A DNA stretch of 64,000 nucleotides from Akkermansiaceae bacterium UBA3385 (GTDB lineage: Bacteria; Verrucomicrobiota; Verrucomicrobiia; Verrucomicrobiales; Akkermansiaceae): assembly GCA_002358905.1 (NCBI GenBank), contig DEPT01000068.1, forward strand, positions 1-64,000. The letters run 5' to 3'. The notes beneath the pieces are model-generated. The model saw only the letters and a list, made by a program, of their open reading frames with translations. It searched no databases and was not told the origin of the DNA. Below, in pieces: positions 34,501 through 41,811 of the stretch. Positions within the stretch are counted from its first letter, which is position 1; each line of letters opens with the position of its first letter. The translations under genes were made by a program, and so were the position numbers.

Positions 34501-36514
34501 CCTGAATGTCGGCAGAGCTGTTGATTCCTCCGGCTCCTGCCGCGTTAACATCAATGCCGACACCGAAATCGGCACGCTGAATATCGGCAGCGGTGCGGAT
34601 TACAAGGGCAACTCCACCGTGGTTATTGATGCCTACACCACGGCAGATGCAGTCAACCTTCAGCACAATAACTACACACTGCAAGGCAGCGGTACGCTTG
34701 AAACCAAGCACTTCAACTACACTGCATCCGGCCCGCTTAGTCTCGACGGCCTCAAGATTGTCGAAACCACAGCACATAACAGATCCAGATCCGGCAACAG
34801 CACCTCAACCATCAACCTGATAAACGGTGCCGTGCTGGATATTCGCCATTCCGATTACAGCGTGGACGGTACGCTGGCAGTCGGCGGAGCTGACGCAGAC
34901 GGAATCATGTATGTGAATGGTATCCAGTTATCCCCGGATCACATGGCATACAATTACGGTTCCAACCTCAATGTAAACGGGGGTGCCCACCTCATCATAA
35001 CAGGAGAGGATTCCGGAAGCACTTCCGGTGATTTTGTTCTTGCTGCTTACGGCAACAAACACAAACTCATGGGATATAAGAGCACCATCACTATTGATGG
35101 TGAACTGACCAGCAATGCAGCCATGACTCTGATGCACAATGATGCCGAGGTCAATGTGAATAATGGAGGCAGACTGAACCTGCTTAAAGGTTTGACACTG
35201 ACCGGGGACTGCAAAGCAGATGTCTTTAACAGCGATGCTATGTACGCCACTCTCAATGTAAAAGAGGGTGCTCGACTCAATGCAGCGGGCGGTACGCAGC
35301 ATGGCAATCTGAATGTAAGCCTTGCCGCCAATACCACCCTGGGTGCCATCGGCGAGGCGGATTCCACCGTCACATTCTCCAACAACATGAGCTGGGGAAC
35401 GTCTGGCAAGGAGGGTACCATCACCATCGACACCGCCGCCACCACGCCCGATGAGAACCTGCAGCTGGTGCGCAGCGAAGACCAGGGCGTAACGGTTGAC
35501 ATGACCGGCACTATCTCCCTGAGAGGCAATACCGCTCTGGAGGTGGTTGGCAGTGGTGCGCTGAAGCACAAGGCCGCGTTCAACAACGCCACGGCTATCC
35601 GCGTGCAGGAAGGCGCCACCCTGGCTGTGGATTCCACGGCTGAGCTTACCGCAGGGGCTGAGCTCAACAAGGGCGGCTTGGCACTGGATTCTGCCACGGT
35701 GAGCGGTAAGGATATCACCGTTACGGATTCTGCCAGCATCCGCGCCACGGGTGGCACCAGCACCCTGACCGCCAATACCGTGCTGGCCAATGCCGCAGCT
35801 ATTTCCTACGATGTGGCCGCGGGTGCCACGCTGAAGTCCACGGGCAGCCTGGGTGGCTCCGGCCGCGCCGATATCACCAAAACCGGTGCCGGGGCTCTGC
35901 ACCTGAACAACGCCGGCAATGACGTGGCCAACATCCGTGTGGATGCCGGTGAGCTGAGCCTGTACGGCGCAGGGGCCTACAACATGAATGACCTGATGAT
36001 GGCGACCGGTGCCTCGCTCAGCTTCTACGCCGGTGTGGTAGATAACAAGGATGCTGTGGCAAGTGTGACTGTGGACGGCATCGCCAGCTTCACCACAGGC
36101 AGCCAGCTGAATGGTAATCTGACCCTGTCCACCGGCTCGATGCTGGAGGTGACGGAAGGGTTCCTTTCCATGACCGGCAGCCTGACCCTGCAGCAGGGCA
36201 TCACCCTGGGCGATGCTACCCTGCAGCGCATTCAGGAACTGAGCGCAGGCGAGCAGGTGACCCTCTTCTCTGGTTTCGACTCCGTTGTGCTCGTATCTGC
36301 CGGGGAGGGATTGCAGAACCCGGATGATGCCATGCTGGCTTCTACCTACTTCAGCAATATCAGCAGTGATCATTATGTGCTTTCCGCCACTTTCAACGGT
36401 GAAAACGTGGGCTCCCTCGCCCTCGTGGCCCTCGATATTCCTGAGCCTGCTACAACCACGCTTAGTCTGCTGGCGCTTTGCGGCCTGGTTGCCCGCCGCC
36501 GTAGAAAAGCGTAG
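28547..36514 (+). CDS. Giant PEP-CTERM protein with S6 (IgA1-protease-like) serine protease domain
   Basis: The 2,655-residue protein has a signal peptide (residues 1-29, ending TSAWG). Residues about 35-300 resemble peptidase S6 (IgA1 protease/SPATE): VYADFGQNRGRY, then VTVAHN (His121), PADWALYR (Asp157) and GGGDSG (Ser276) give the catalytic triad. The remaining ~2,300 residues are Gly/Asn/Thr-rich beta-helix with autotransporter-associated strand repeats (e.g. GRLILTGNNTFTGA, TLTNTRNNFTGG, ADITKTGAGALHLNN). The C-terminus is a PEP-CTERM sorting signal: PEPATTT, a hydrophobic helix and RRRRKA. No beta-barrel is present, so surface display would depend on exosortase instead. Start 28547 gives a proper signal peptide; longer frames do not. 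Confidence 0.85.
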   Translation: MKLHLPVALRKSVLLLCVAASTITSAWGGAMHENISQRVYADFGQNRGRYKVNGVSTMLQAIREKDNLIVIPDNNPDTKDHGISLEQGMIDFTGTVDYGYQQQCYGAGSAFGSNYLVTVAHNPHFDAAFGGYIVGSGNTIKYRTISVSEKDLGSPADWALYRQNKIYTDVVGAYNYSGVESQNEDLNENGILDIKEKVEGTLMYRAGAGDMDYWMSDGSRIDAGSPYTFLIGGVCTIRFVAVTEENIIFADWNMNNQDSGVSEKSPLPVTAGGGDSGTANYVYNQEAGRYEYFFSERATNFTTYNVGHGSIDFANESMAKYSREVNMTETHTAYLNAVSNGSGTITVGDETISHLAVNSGTNTWKDLSAVKDQTNWFAYDNGYMNGINGLGSTHNLLFDGGNADNTIILDATVDTGVGYLEFNNGKFTIKNAEGGNYTLNSAGYVINEGAEVHVQLTNDANYMREWRKNGEGDLYIEGSGDNNILLAVGGSGTTYLNRENGYASYNVMAASGATVVIKDINQIERDFTFGLNGGTLDMNGNSMDWYTTHADAAAIAADGFSINTLTDSAILTNTKGTTQLVYKQSGESTWLGSITDTATGAIQVVVDAGAGSVWTMNSIGTDLTKNAGSSFTVNSGTAVLAGTNTEHGPGSVQYSDDVWSSEHDWHYADAQMDVTVNEGGTFHLGTHARLKGDVTVNGGTYVMSEGVRQRMEYIEGGIFMEDTYEWAEYYGHHGDTKLNNGALKVQFHADTTAETTYSGNITGSGTVSVDAGKGRLILTGNNTFTGARSLENGILIVEDAAAAGSGKWLVKDKGIFAAQNADGSTTLSYIDSASTGVLALNRNQTTQIDMTGHNTLILGALEGLQIQYGEAGTTEKLATNANGEWRLGGGGGELVVNYHLSGDNKLVLGNGHTQGTVTLTNTRNNFTGGIDFVSSGVTLNYTDPAAVDKISLNLTYGNRATMAPMINNVTAESSGILLQNQADADIDMSKHASLFLGAEGGFEYNGDIAVATGQDYRFSASNGTFTVNSELGGNHNIVVDAQGYKGGTVQLTNVNPITGSVTVMGSNSNSGVTPGNITLGIDQDGVLDNATGVYLKDGGTLHIGDSTQHLGNLVLEEGSVLTGNRMQSADDTRYSTIHITLNSTADIKGKVNIDTIHKYGTGTLELNDDYSKTSNLQYRQLFVEEGDVRVTKDYASFGNVYIRGNTFDINGYKLYQGNIIAEDGALIDASKAGSSIGAYVYITAVEGTATLDNGTNNVSLTSGVGATEGATLRLIGTGHWDFNSAGYNTGGGTLRIEDADAVKFTYGTNKNQSYDGAHPHTASVTVRGTLELTEGVGSLQSAAECYVQELNFDTIKLSGQNLSLEESRNQAVWKINNLQASENSTLTWNASRTTTSDYNAATEGEYWDQVSVVNSSRLILKGENSFSGTIVAKRTADGRAYNSYVELAHDKALQYGTLDMQGYSGANMALAVNTDNARIQGLIGNEYTLAYGGESSSINLDTAPTSTRDSILSITGSGTYEYKGAVAGLSIAMEGTGTQKFTGSNVSVADIHANAGRLEFASNTTVTGTIYLGKGGVLNMGERYSLNEGATLAIVGNQGSMEGTLVLNGGALAFDANALNAGTAQFNGTMEFAAGRDAQTIGILDTNALDLGRTYTLFTSDWSGKTATMASSMPDYLTSIFEAGTDGLKMTVTMAGGYAEWQGDYGVFAAENTVIFRDTTATTSLNFTEAKTASTLRFTNEETYTFSGSDVTLNGALKMDSGKLVLNNKLTTVSYEATGGTLEIAKGGTLALTNTLTSAENRSAAVSGITGTGTLQVKLDKTGNTYDNKLAIDADFTGTTHVLEGNLTLTGSTFGNTLKLANGVNAQINAGTTINGNIELDGTSGIHQNSGNDLTINGTVTGENGTWNRHGGGTLNINGDVLLSGFDINADKTTNNFNAKATIGTVMIDQNDATMNFKGETSLGTITVGQHNCVVNFDGNAEIGTLNVGRAVDSSGSCRVNINADTEIGTLNIGSGADYKGNSTVVIDAYTTADAVNLQHNNYTLQGSGTLETKHFNYTASGPLSLDGLKIVETTAHNRSRSGNSTSTINLINGAVLDIRHSDYSVDGTLAVGGADADGIMYVNGIQLSPDHMAYNYGSNLNVNGGAHLIITGEDSGSTSGDFVLAAYGNKHKLMGYKSTITIDGELTSNAAMTLMHNDAEVNVNNGGRLNLLKGLTLTGDCKADVFNSDAMYATLNVKEGARLNAAGGTQHGNLNVSLAANTTLGAIGEADSTVTFSNNMSWGTSGKEGTITIDTAATTPDENLQLVRSEDQGVTVDMTGTISLRGNTALEVVGSGALKHKAAFNNATAIRVQEGATLAVDSTAELTAGAELNKGGLALDSATVSGKDITVTDSASIRATGGTSTLTANTVLANAAAISYDVAAGATLKSTGSLGGSGRADITKTGAGALHLNNAGNDVANIRVDAGELSLYGAGAYNMNDLMMATGASLSFYAGVVDNKDAVASVTVDGIASFTTGSQLNGNLTLSTGSMLEVTEGFLSMTGSLTLQQGITLGDATLQRIQELSAGEQVTLFSGFDSVVLVSAGEGLQNPDDAMLASTYFSNISSDHYVLSATFNGENVGSLALVALDIPEPATTTLSLLALCGLVARRRRKA

Positions 36515-36542
36515 TCGCCCTATCAGCTAACCATGTGAAATA

Positions 36543-36572
36543 AAAATCCCCTGAGCTATCTCAGGGGATTTT
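36543..36572 (+). terminator. Terminator of the PEP-CTERM gene
   Basis: AAAATCCCCTGAG/CTCAGGGGATTTT around CTAT, with the CCTGAG/CTCAGG core. Confidence 0.88.
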
Positions 36573-36635
36573 GCTTGTAGGAGAGGCGAAAGCTTTGCGC
36601 TTTTCTCCATTGGTGAAACGGCGTTTTATTTGCCC

Positions 36636-36664
36636 TTGCTCCACGCAGACATTTGTGATAGAAT
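36636..36664 (+). promoter_or_regulatory. Predicted purD promoter
   Basis: TTGCTC (36636-36641), 17-bp spacer, TAGAAT (36659-36664); the ATG at 36674 follows a leader of about 3 nt. Confidence 0.65.
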
Positions 36665-36673
36665 AGCGGCAAC

Positions 36674-37918
36674 ATGAAAATTGCCGTCATTGGAAAAGGT
36701 GGGCGCGAGCAGGCTCTTGTAGAGACCCTGGCTGCCAGCCCGTGCAAACCCGAGCTCTTTACATTCCCGGGCAGCGATGCTATCTGCCAGACTGCCACGC
36801 GTATCGAGGCAGATGGATTCGATGCGCTGATTCAGTGGATGGTGGATAACAAGATAGACCTTTGCGTAGCCGGCGAAGAGAGTTATCTGGTGAAGGAAGA
36901 AGGCCTGGCCAATCGTTGCGCTGCTGCCGGTATTCCCTGCTGGGGGCCTCAGAAAGAGAGCGCCCAGCTGGAAGCTTCCAAGGAATTTGCCAAGAATTTC
37001 CTGCTGCGTCACCAGATTCCCACCGGCATGGCTACTGCCGTGGAGAGCTATGATGAAGCTGTTGCTGCCATTAATGGTCAGTACCCCACAGTGCTGAAGT
37101 TTGACGGTCTGGCTGCCGGTAAGGGCGTGGCTGTGTGCCCGGATGCCGCCAGTGCCGAGGAGTTCCTCAACGAGGTCTTTATTCAGAAGCGTTTCGGTGA
37201 GGGACGTCTGCTCGTGGAGGAATTCCTGACTGGTCCTGAAATTTCTATCTTCGGTGCTATTTGCGATGATAAGTACCTCATTCTTTGCCCGGCACGCGAC
37301 TATAAGCGTCTGGAGGTGGGCGATGCCGGTCCCAATACCGGTGGTATGGGGGCAGTGGCTTCCCGCCAGCTTGCTTCTCCGGAGCTTATCAAGACCATCG
37401 AGGAAACAATCGTGGCCCCCACTGTACGCGGTTTGCAGGCAGATGGTCTGCCTTACCGTGGTTTCCTGTACTTCGGTCTGATGCTGACGCCGCAGGGCCC
37501 CAAGGTGATTGAGTATAATTGCCGCTTCGGTGATCCAGAGTGCGAGGCTGTGATGCCCCTGCTGCAGGGTGACCTGGCTACATTCTGCCTGAATGGTGCC
37601 AAGGGTGAGTTTACTCCTGAGCTTATCTCTTTCAGTGATGGCTGGAGCATCTGCTGCATTCTGGCCAGTGCCGGTTATCCCGCCAGTTCTCACAGCGGCG
37701 ACCTTATCTCCGGACTGGAGAATTGCGCTGCCCGCGTGTTCCATTGCGGTACGAAGCTTGCCCCGGAAGGTTGGGTGACCGCTGGTGGCCGCGTGCTGGC
37801 TATCGTGGCTCAGGGTGACACGCTCGATGCTGCCCGCACCCTGGCTCATGCGGAGGCTGCCAAGGTTGATTTCGACGGCTCCCAGCGCCGCAGCGATATC
37901 GGTTACGCCAACATGTAA
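36674..37918 (+). CDS. purD: Phosphoribosylamine-glycine ligase
   Basis: The 414-residue ATP-grasp enzyme (GAR synthetase) makes glycinamide ribonucleotide in purine synthesis. Features are IGKGGREQALVE, CVAGEESYLVKEEGLANRC, LKFDGLAAGKGVAVC, the LVEEFLTGPEISIF strand, GPNTGGMGAVA and EYNCRFGDPECEAVMPLL. The canonical D-x-x-V-x-G-PE motif is replaced by CVAGEES here. It stands alone; no other pur gene is near. Confidence 0.95.
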   Translation: MKIAVIGKGGREQALVETLAASPCKPELFTFPGSDAICQTATRIEADGFDALIQWMVDNKIDLCVAGEESYLVKEEGLANRCAAAGIPCWGPQKESAQLEASKEFAKNFLLRHQIPTGMATAVESYDEAVAAINGQYPTVLKFDGLAAGKGVAVCPDAASAEEFLNEVFIQKRFGEGRLLVEEFLTGPEISIFGAICDDKYLILCPARDYKRLEVGDAGPNTGGMGAVASRQLASPELIKTIEETIVAPTVRGLQADGLPYRGFLYFGLMLTPQGPKVIEYNCRFGDPECEAVMPLLQGDLATFCLNGAKGEFTPELISFSDGWSICCILASAGYPASSHSGDLISGLENCAARVFHCGTKLAPEGWVTAGGRVLAIVAQGDTLDAARTLAHAEAAKVDFDGSQRRSDIGYANM

Positions 37919-37948
37919 GCGCTGAAAACAAAGAATTACACTAACCCC

Positions 37949-37969
37949 GGCTCCCCTCATTGGGGAGCC
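37949..37969 (+). terminator. Probable terminator after purD
   Basis: GGCTCCCC/GGGGAGCC around a 5-nt loop, followed by ACTTTATATC; the next ATG is 11 nt away, so it may also attenuate the M42 gene. Confidence 0.55.
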
Positions 37970-37979
37970 ACTTTATATC

Positions 37980-39062
37980 ATGAACGAACAATCTGCCGAA
38001 TTCCTGAGTGAATATCTGGAAACACCGGCTCCTACGGGGCTGGAAATGGATGCTCAGCGCCTGTGGGCTGAATACATCAGGCCGTATACCGATGAAGTTC
38101 AGTGTGATGCGTACGGTTCTACCTGGGCGTTGATGCGCGCGGCGGGGGAGAATGCCCCCACGCTTATGCTCGATGCGCACGCCGATGAAATCGGATTTTC
38201 TATCCGCTACATTGATGATAATGGCTTTGCGCGCGTGGAACGCGTGGGCGGCAGTGATGTGGCCATTGCCCGTGGACGCCGGGTGCGCTTCCTGGGGACC
38301 GATGGCGAGGTGATTGGTATCACCGGAAATACTGCTATTCACCTGCGCGGCGGCGCGGCAGAGGAAAAAGCTCCCAAGCTGCATGAACTTTATGTGGACT
38401 TTGGTTGTGATTCCAGGGAGGAAGTGGAGGCTCTGGGCTTACGCGTGGGCTCCGTGGGGGTGTATTGCGATGGCCCTCTCATGCTGAATGATGGCCGCCG
38501 TCTGGTGTGCCGTGCACTGGATGATCGCTTGTGCGGCTTTATACTGGCAGAGGTGGCCCGTACCTTGACAGAAAAGGGAATCAAACCTGCCTGGAATGTG
38601 GTTTTTGCTAACTCCGTGCAGGAGGAAATAGGCTGTGTAGGTGCGGGTATGCTGGCATTCCGCCTGCAGCCGGATGCTGCCATTTGTCTGGATGTGACAC
38701 ATGCAACGGATTCTCCCGGCCTGGATAAGGGTCGCTATGGGGACGTGCGTCTGGGGCAGGGTGGCTGTCTGAGTTACGGGCCGGTCTGCCATCCGAACCT
38801 GAATGCGCGCCTGGAGTTGCTGGCTTTTGAACAGGAAATTCTCATGCAGAGAGAAACCACCGGGCGTTCCACCGGCACAAACACGGATCAGGTGTATCGC
38901 TCCCGCAGCGGCGTACCCGCTACTTGTTTCTCCCTGCCTCTGCGCTACATGCACAGCCCGGTGGAAACGGCGGATATGCGGGATGTGCAGAGCTGCATTG
39001 ACCTGCTGGTGGCTTTTGTGGCTTCTCTGCAGCCGCAGGACGATTTCCGGCATCGACTTTGA
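37980..39062 (+). CDS. M42-family aminopeptidase 1
   Basis: The 360-residue metallopeptidase has the M42 layout: LMLDAHADEIGFSIRYI (first metal His, catalytic Asp), a flap domain with GNTAIHL, LDDRLCG (bridging Asp), SVQEEIGCVGA (catalytic Glu pair), CLDVTHATD and the last metal His in RYMHSPVE. M42 enzymes form large dodecameric cages that trim peptides. A second M42 gene lies at 44398. The N-terminus (MNEQSAEFLSEYLETPAPTG) fits the family. Confidence 0.9.
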   Translation: MNEQSAEFLSEYLETPAPTGLEMDAQRLWAEYIRPYTDEVQCDAYGSTWALMRAAGENAPTLMLDAHADEIGFSIRYIDDNGFARVERVGGSDVAIARGRRVRFLGTDGEVIGITGNTAIHLRGGAAEEKAPKLHELYVDFGCDSREEVEALGLRVGSVGVYCDGPLMLNDGRRLVCRALDDRLCGFILAEVARTLTEKGIKPAWNVVFANSVQEEIGCVGAGMLAFRLQPDAAICLDVTHATDSPGLDKGRYGDVRLGQGGCLSYGPVCHPNLNARLELLAFEQEILMQRETTGRSTGTNTDQVYRSRSGVPATCFSLPLRYMHSPVETADMRDVQSCIDLLVAFVASLQPQDDFRHRL

Positions 39063-39088
39063 TTTTCATTTGTCATCAGAATAGAATG

Positions 39089-39129
39089 GCCGCCCTGTTT
39101 TTGCCGGGCGGCTGTTTTTTTGTTTTTTT
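39089..39129 (+). terminator. Strong terminator after M42 gene 1
   Basis: GCCGCCC/GGGCGGC around TGTTTTTGCC, followed by long T-runs. Confidence 0.92.
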
Positions 39130-39222
39130 TGACTATTAAGAACAACTTTTTGCTTGATTCCTGCGTGCTCCATGATAGACTTGGAGAAGTAAGGCATTTC
39201 ACCTTTTAATTATCTACAACGT

Positions 39223-39846
39223 ATGAAAAAGATTTTTCTCCCCCTTCTTGCCGTAGTTGGCATGGCTCTTGGTCTGACTCTCAGTTCCTGCGGCGGTGGC
39301 GGTAGCGATGCAACGGCCAATGAACCGGCTCGTGCGTTAACTGGTACCTCCCTGACCGTTGTTAACCCCACTCCTAACTTCTCCTTGGCATTCGAAGAGT
39401 CCAATACTGGGTGGGTTATTCGTTCATCGTTTACTCCTGGTGCCAGCCGCGCATACAAGTGCTTTTTCAGTGTTGATCCTGCTCGCCCGCCCAAATTGGT
39501 GGAAGGTATGTGGGAAATCTGGGGTAGCATCGGCTTTGTAGATGATAGCATTAACGATGATAGACAGTACCGTGCGCTGATTGGTCTGAATACTGGTGCT
39601 GCTTCTGTCTTTACGAATCGTTTTGTTCTGTATTTGCAGATTCCGGCTGGTAAGCAGTCTGGTCTGTACGCTGGTTCTGGCGTGATGTATGTTGATGCTT
39701 CTTACTGGGGTACCAACAACGACACAGATCCCGAGGAAAGTGTTGTGGAAACCAGCATTTCCTTTGAAATGTCTGGTATGCTCAAAGAAGAGTTCCTGCT
39801 TCCCTTTGCGAAGGATGAAGAAACCGACGATCCTTTCGATTATTAA
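39223..39846 (+). CDS. Lipoprotein of unknown function
   Basis: The 207-residue product has a lipoprotein signal (LTLSSC, Cys23) followed by a Gly/Ser linker. The mature part is beta-rich (FSLAFEESNTGWVIRS, NRFVLYLQIPAGKQSGLYAGSGVMYVDAS) and ends with an acidic tail. I recognise no family. It stands alone between two strong terminators; TTGATT/TAGACT near 39150-39180 could be its promoter. Aromatic and Gly-rich strands suggest an all-beta surface domain. Confidence 0.75.
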   Translation: MKKIFLPLLAVVGMALGLTLSSCGGGGSDATANEPARALTGTSLTVVNPTPNFSLAFEESNTGWVIRSSFTPGASRAYKCFFSVDPARPPKLVEGMWEIWGSIGFVDDSINDDRQYRALIGLNTGAASVFTNRFVLYLQIPAGKQSGLYAGSGVMYVDASYWGTNNDTDPEESVVETSISFEMSGMLKEEFLLPFAKDEETDDPFDY

Positions 39847-39872
39847 TTTCACTAATGGTTTCTAATTAAAGG

Positions 39873-39904
39873 AAGCGGAGTGCTCAGGCACTCCGCTTTT
39901 TTTT
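39873..39904 (+). terminator. Terminator of the lipoprotein gene
   Basis: AAGCGGAGTGC/GCACTCCGCTT around TCAG, followed by eight T. Confidence 0.93.
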
Positions 39905-40010
39905 GCTCGGGGGGATGGTGGACTTCGAATGGCTGGGGGGTATCAAAAATCTCTCTAAGTTACTACAATTTGAATCATGGTAAAAATGGTCGGCCCCTGC
40001 GTCGCGTGTA

Positions 40011-40543
40011 AGTTTTGGGGCCTGTTTCAGATTTGCTGGGTTATCAGCAGAATTATGCATGCATTTGTATACGTTGCCCAGGTGAGCGAAGCGAACGGAA
40101 TTGAGCGCCCACGGAGTGGGTGCTGAGATGTCAGGCAGGGGGCAGCAATCGCGTCCCGGGTGGGCGCAAGCCCGCCAGCGATTGCGCACCCCCTGCTAAT
40201 TGTAAAATATAGCCAGAGCCCGCGAGAGCGGGTGACAGAAGGGGTTGCAACAATTGAGAACCGAGGCTTCTGTCACCCATTTCATGGGCTCCAGTTTAAT
40301 TTTCGGTGTAGCAGGGGCTGCGCTCGCTTCGCGAGCTGACCCCTGCCTGACCTCTACAGCCCACTACCGTGGGCTGGAAATTCCGTTTACCAGGAGCTTG
40401 CTAATTGCTCGAAGAATTGCCCTTTGTGAGCTTTGAATATCTGACGAATTTTGGAAAAAGACTGCAATCTTTTATTTCTCATTGCATTAACATGAGCTAA
40501 AAGAATTATTTGTCAGCAGATTTGAAACAGACCCAAGTTTTGG
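40011..40543. repeat. Large nested imperfect palindrome (~530 bp)
   Basis: The two halves are inverted copies. The outer arms share CTGTTTCAgATtTGCTG (about 40023-40039 and 40515-40531), the middle arms AACGGAATT (40095-40103, 40380-40388) plus a hairpin-rich block with GTCAGGCAGGGG, and the inner arms a perfect GGGTGACAGAAG (40231-40242, 40268-40279). Within the blocks, corresponding hairpins differ in sequence but keep pairing (CCCACGGAGTGGG vs CCCACGGTAGTGGG; a long AATCGC/GCGATT stem vs a short TCGC/GCGA stem). No gene is seen from 39905 to 40599. Confidence 0.7.
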
Positions 40544-40584
40544 CCATGGCGCAGATTAGGCTTTTAATGCTCTGTTAATTAGTG

Positions 40585-40590
40585 TAGAAT
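40585..40590 (+). promoter_or_regulatory. -10 box of ychF
   Basis: TAGAAT, 10 nt before the ATG; the -35 region (TTTTAA at 40562) is poor. Leader of about 3 nt. Confidence 0.5.
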
Positions 40591-40599
40591 ACGGCTGTT

Positions 40600-41721
40600 A
40601 TGTTACAGGCAGGTATTGTAGGTCTCCCGAATGTAGGTAAATCCACCCTTTTCAACGCCGTCACCCGCTCCCGCAAGGCGGAGGCGGCCAATTATCCTTT
40701 CTGCACTATTGATCCGAATGTAGGCATGGTAGAAGTGCCGGATCCGCGCCTGGCTGTGCTGGCAGAAATCAGCAAGTGCGAGCGCATTGTGCCCACAGCC
40801 ATTGAGTTTGTGGATATTGCCGGTCTGGTGAAGGGGGCTGCTGAGGGTGCAGGCCTGGGGAACAAGTTCCTTTCCAATATCCGTGAGACGGATGCTATTG
40901 TGCAGGTGGTTCGTTGCTTTGAGAACGACGATATCATTCATGAGCTGGGCTCTGTAGACCCGGTGCGCGATATCGAAATCATCAATGCAGAGCTGATTCT
41001 TGCCGACCTTGCCGCCATGGAAAAGCGCAAGGAAAGCCGTATTAAGAAGGCCCGAGGTGGCGATAAGGAAGCTAAGGCGGAGGTTGAGCTTATTGAAAAA
41101 CTTCTGCCGCATCTGGATGCAGGTAATCCTGCCATTACCTTGGAACTCAGTGAGGAAGAGCGCAGGCTTCTGCGTACTTTCTTCCTGCTATCCGATAAGA
41201 AGAGTATTTTTGCCTGCAATGTAAGCGAGGAGGAACTGGCAGATGCCGTGAAGAACCCGGATGCGCATCCGTATGTTTCTGCCGTGCGCAAATATGTGGC
41301 CGAGCATCATAATGCAGAGGCCGTGGTTATCTCTGCCCGTATTGAGGAAGAACTCTCTGAGCTTGCTCCTGAGGAGGCTCGCGAATACCTTAACGATATT
41401 GGTGTGGAGGATTCCGGTGTGAGTGATCTCATTCGTGCGGTGTACCATCTGCTGGGGCTGCGCACATACCTGACCACTGGCGTGAAGGAAACCCGCGCCT
41501 GGACAATTCACGCTGGTGATAAGGCGCCCCGCGCTGCCGGCGTGATTCATACGGATTTTGAGCGTGGCTTCATTGCTGCCCAGGTGGTGGCCTATGAAGA
41601 CCTTGTTGCCTGCGGGTCTCTTGCAAAAGCCAAGGAACAGGCCAAGCTGCGTATTGAAGGCAAGGAATATGTTGTGCAGGATGGTGACGTTATCGAGTTC
41701 CGCTTTAATGTTTCCAAGTAA
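40600..41721 (+). CDS. ychF: Ribosome-associated ATPase YchF/OLA1
   Basis: The 373-residue P-loop protein starts MLQAGIVGLPNVGKSTLFNAV (G1), with FVDIAGLVKGAAEGAGLGN (G3), a helical coiled-coil insert with KRKESRIKKARGGDKEAKAE, a NxxE-type specificity loop and the C-terminal TGS domain (TIHAGDKAPRAAGVIHTDFERGFIAAQV). YchF hydrolyses ATP rather than GTP and acts in translation and stress response. Length is typical. Confidence 0.97.
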   Translation: MLQAGIVGLPNVGKSTLFNAVTRSRKAEAANYPFCTIDPNVGMVEVPDPRLAVLAEISKCERIVPTAIEFVDIAGLVKGAAEGAGLGNKFLSNIRETDAIVQVVRCFENDDIIHELGSVDPVRDIEIINAELILADLAAMEKRKESRIKKARGGDKEAKAEVELIEKLLPHLDAGNPAITLELSEEERRLLRTFFLLSDKKSIFACNVSEEELADAVKNPDAHPYVSAVRKYVAEHHNAEAVVISARIEEELSELAPEEAREYLNDIGVEDSGVSDLIRAVYHLLGLRTYLTTGVKETRAWTIHAGDKAPRAAGVIHTDFERGFIAAQVVAYEDLVACGSLAKAKEQAKLRIEGKEYVVQDGDVIEFRFNVSK

Positions 41722-41745
41722 GCGCCTTCACACATTACTCTTCAG

Positions 41746-41777
41746 AAAAACCGCCTGAGATGTTCTCAGGCGGTTTT
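41746..41777 (+). terminator. Terminator of ychF
   Basis: AAAAACCGCCTGAG/CTCAGGCGGTTTTT around ATGTT; T-run continues. It carries the CCTGAG/CTCAGG core and may also serve the convergent dus gene. Confidence 0.92.
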
Positions 41778-41811
41778 TTTATCCGATGAAGATGTCTGTT
41801 ACCTTTCTGGG

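Noticed and set aside
39905..40010. Small genes in the gap after the lipoprotein terminator
   Set aside because: Short frames there and through 40599 are interrupted by hairpins, have no start signals and no resemblance to proteins.
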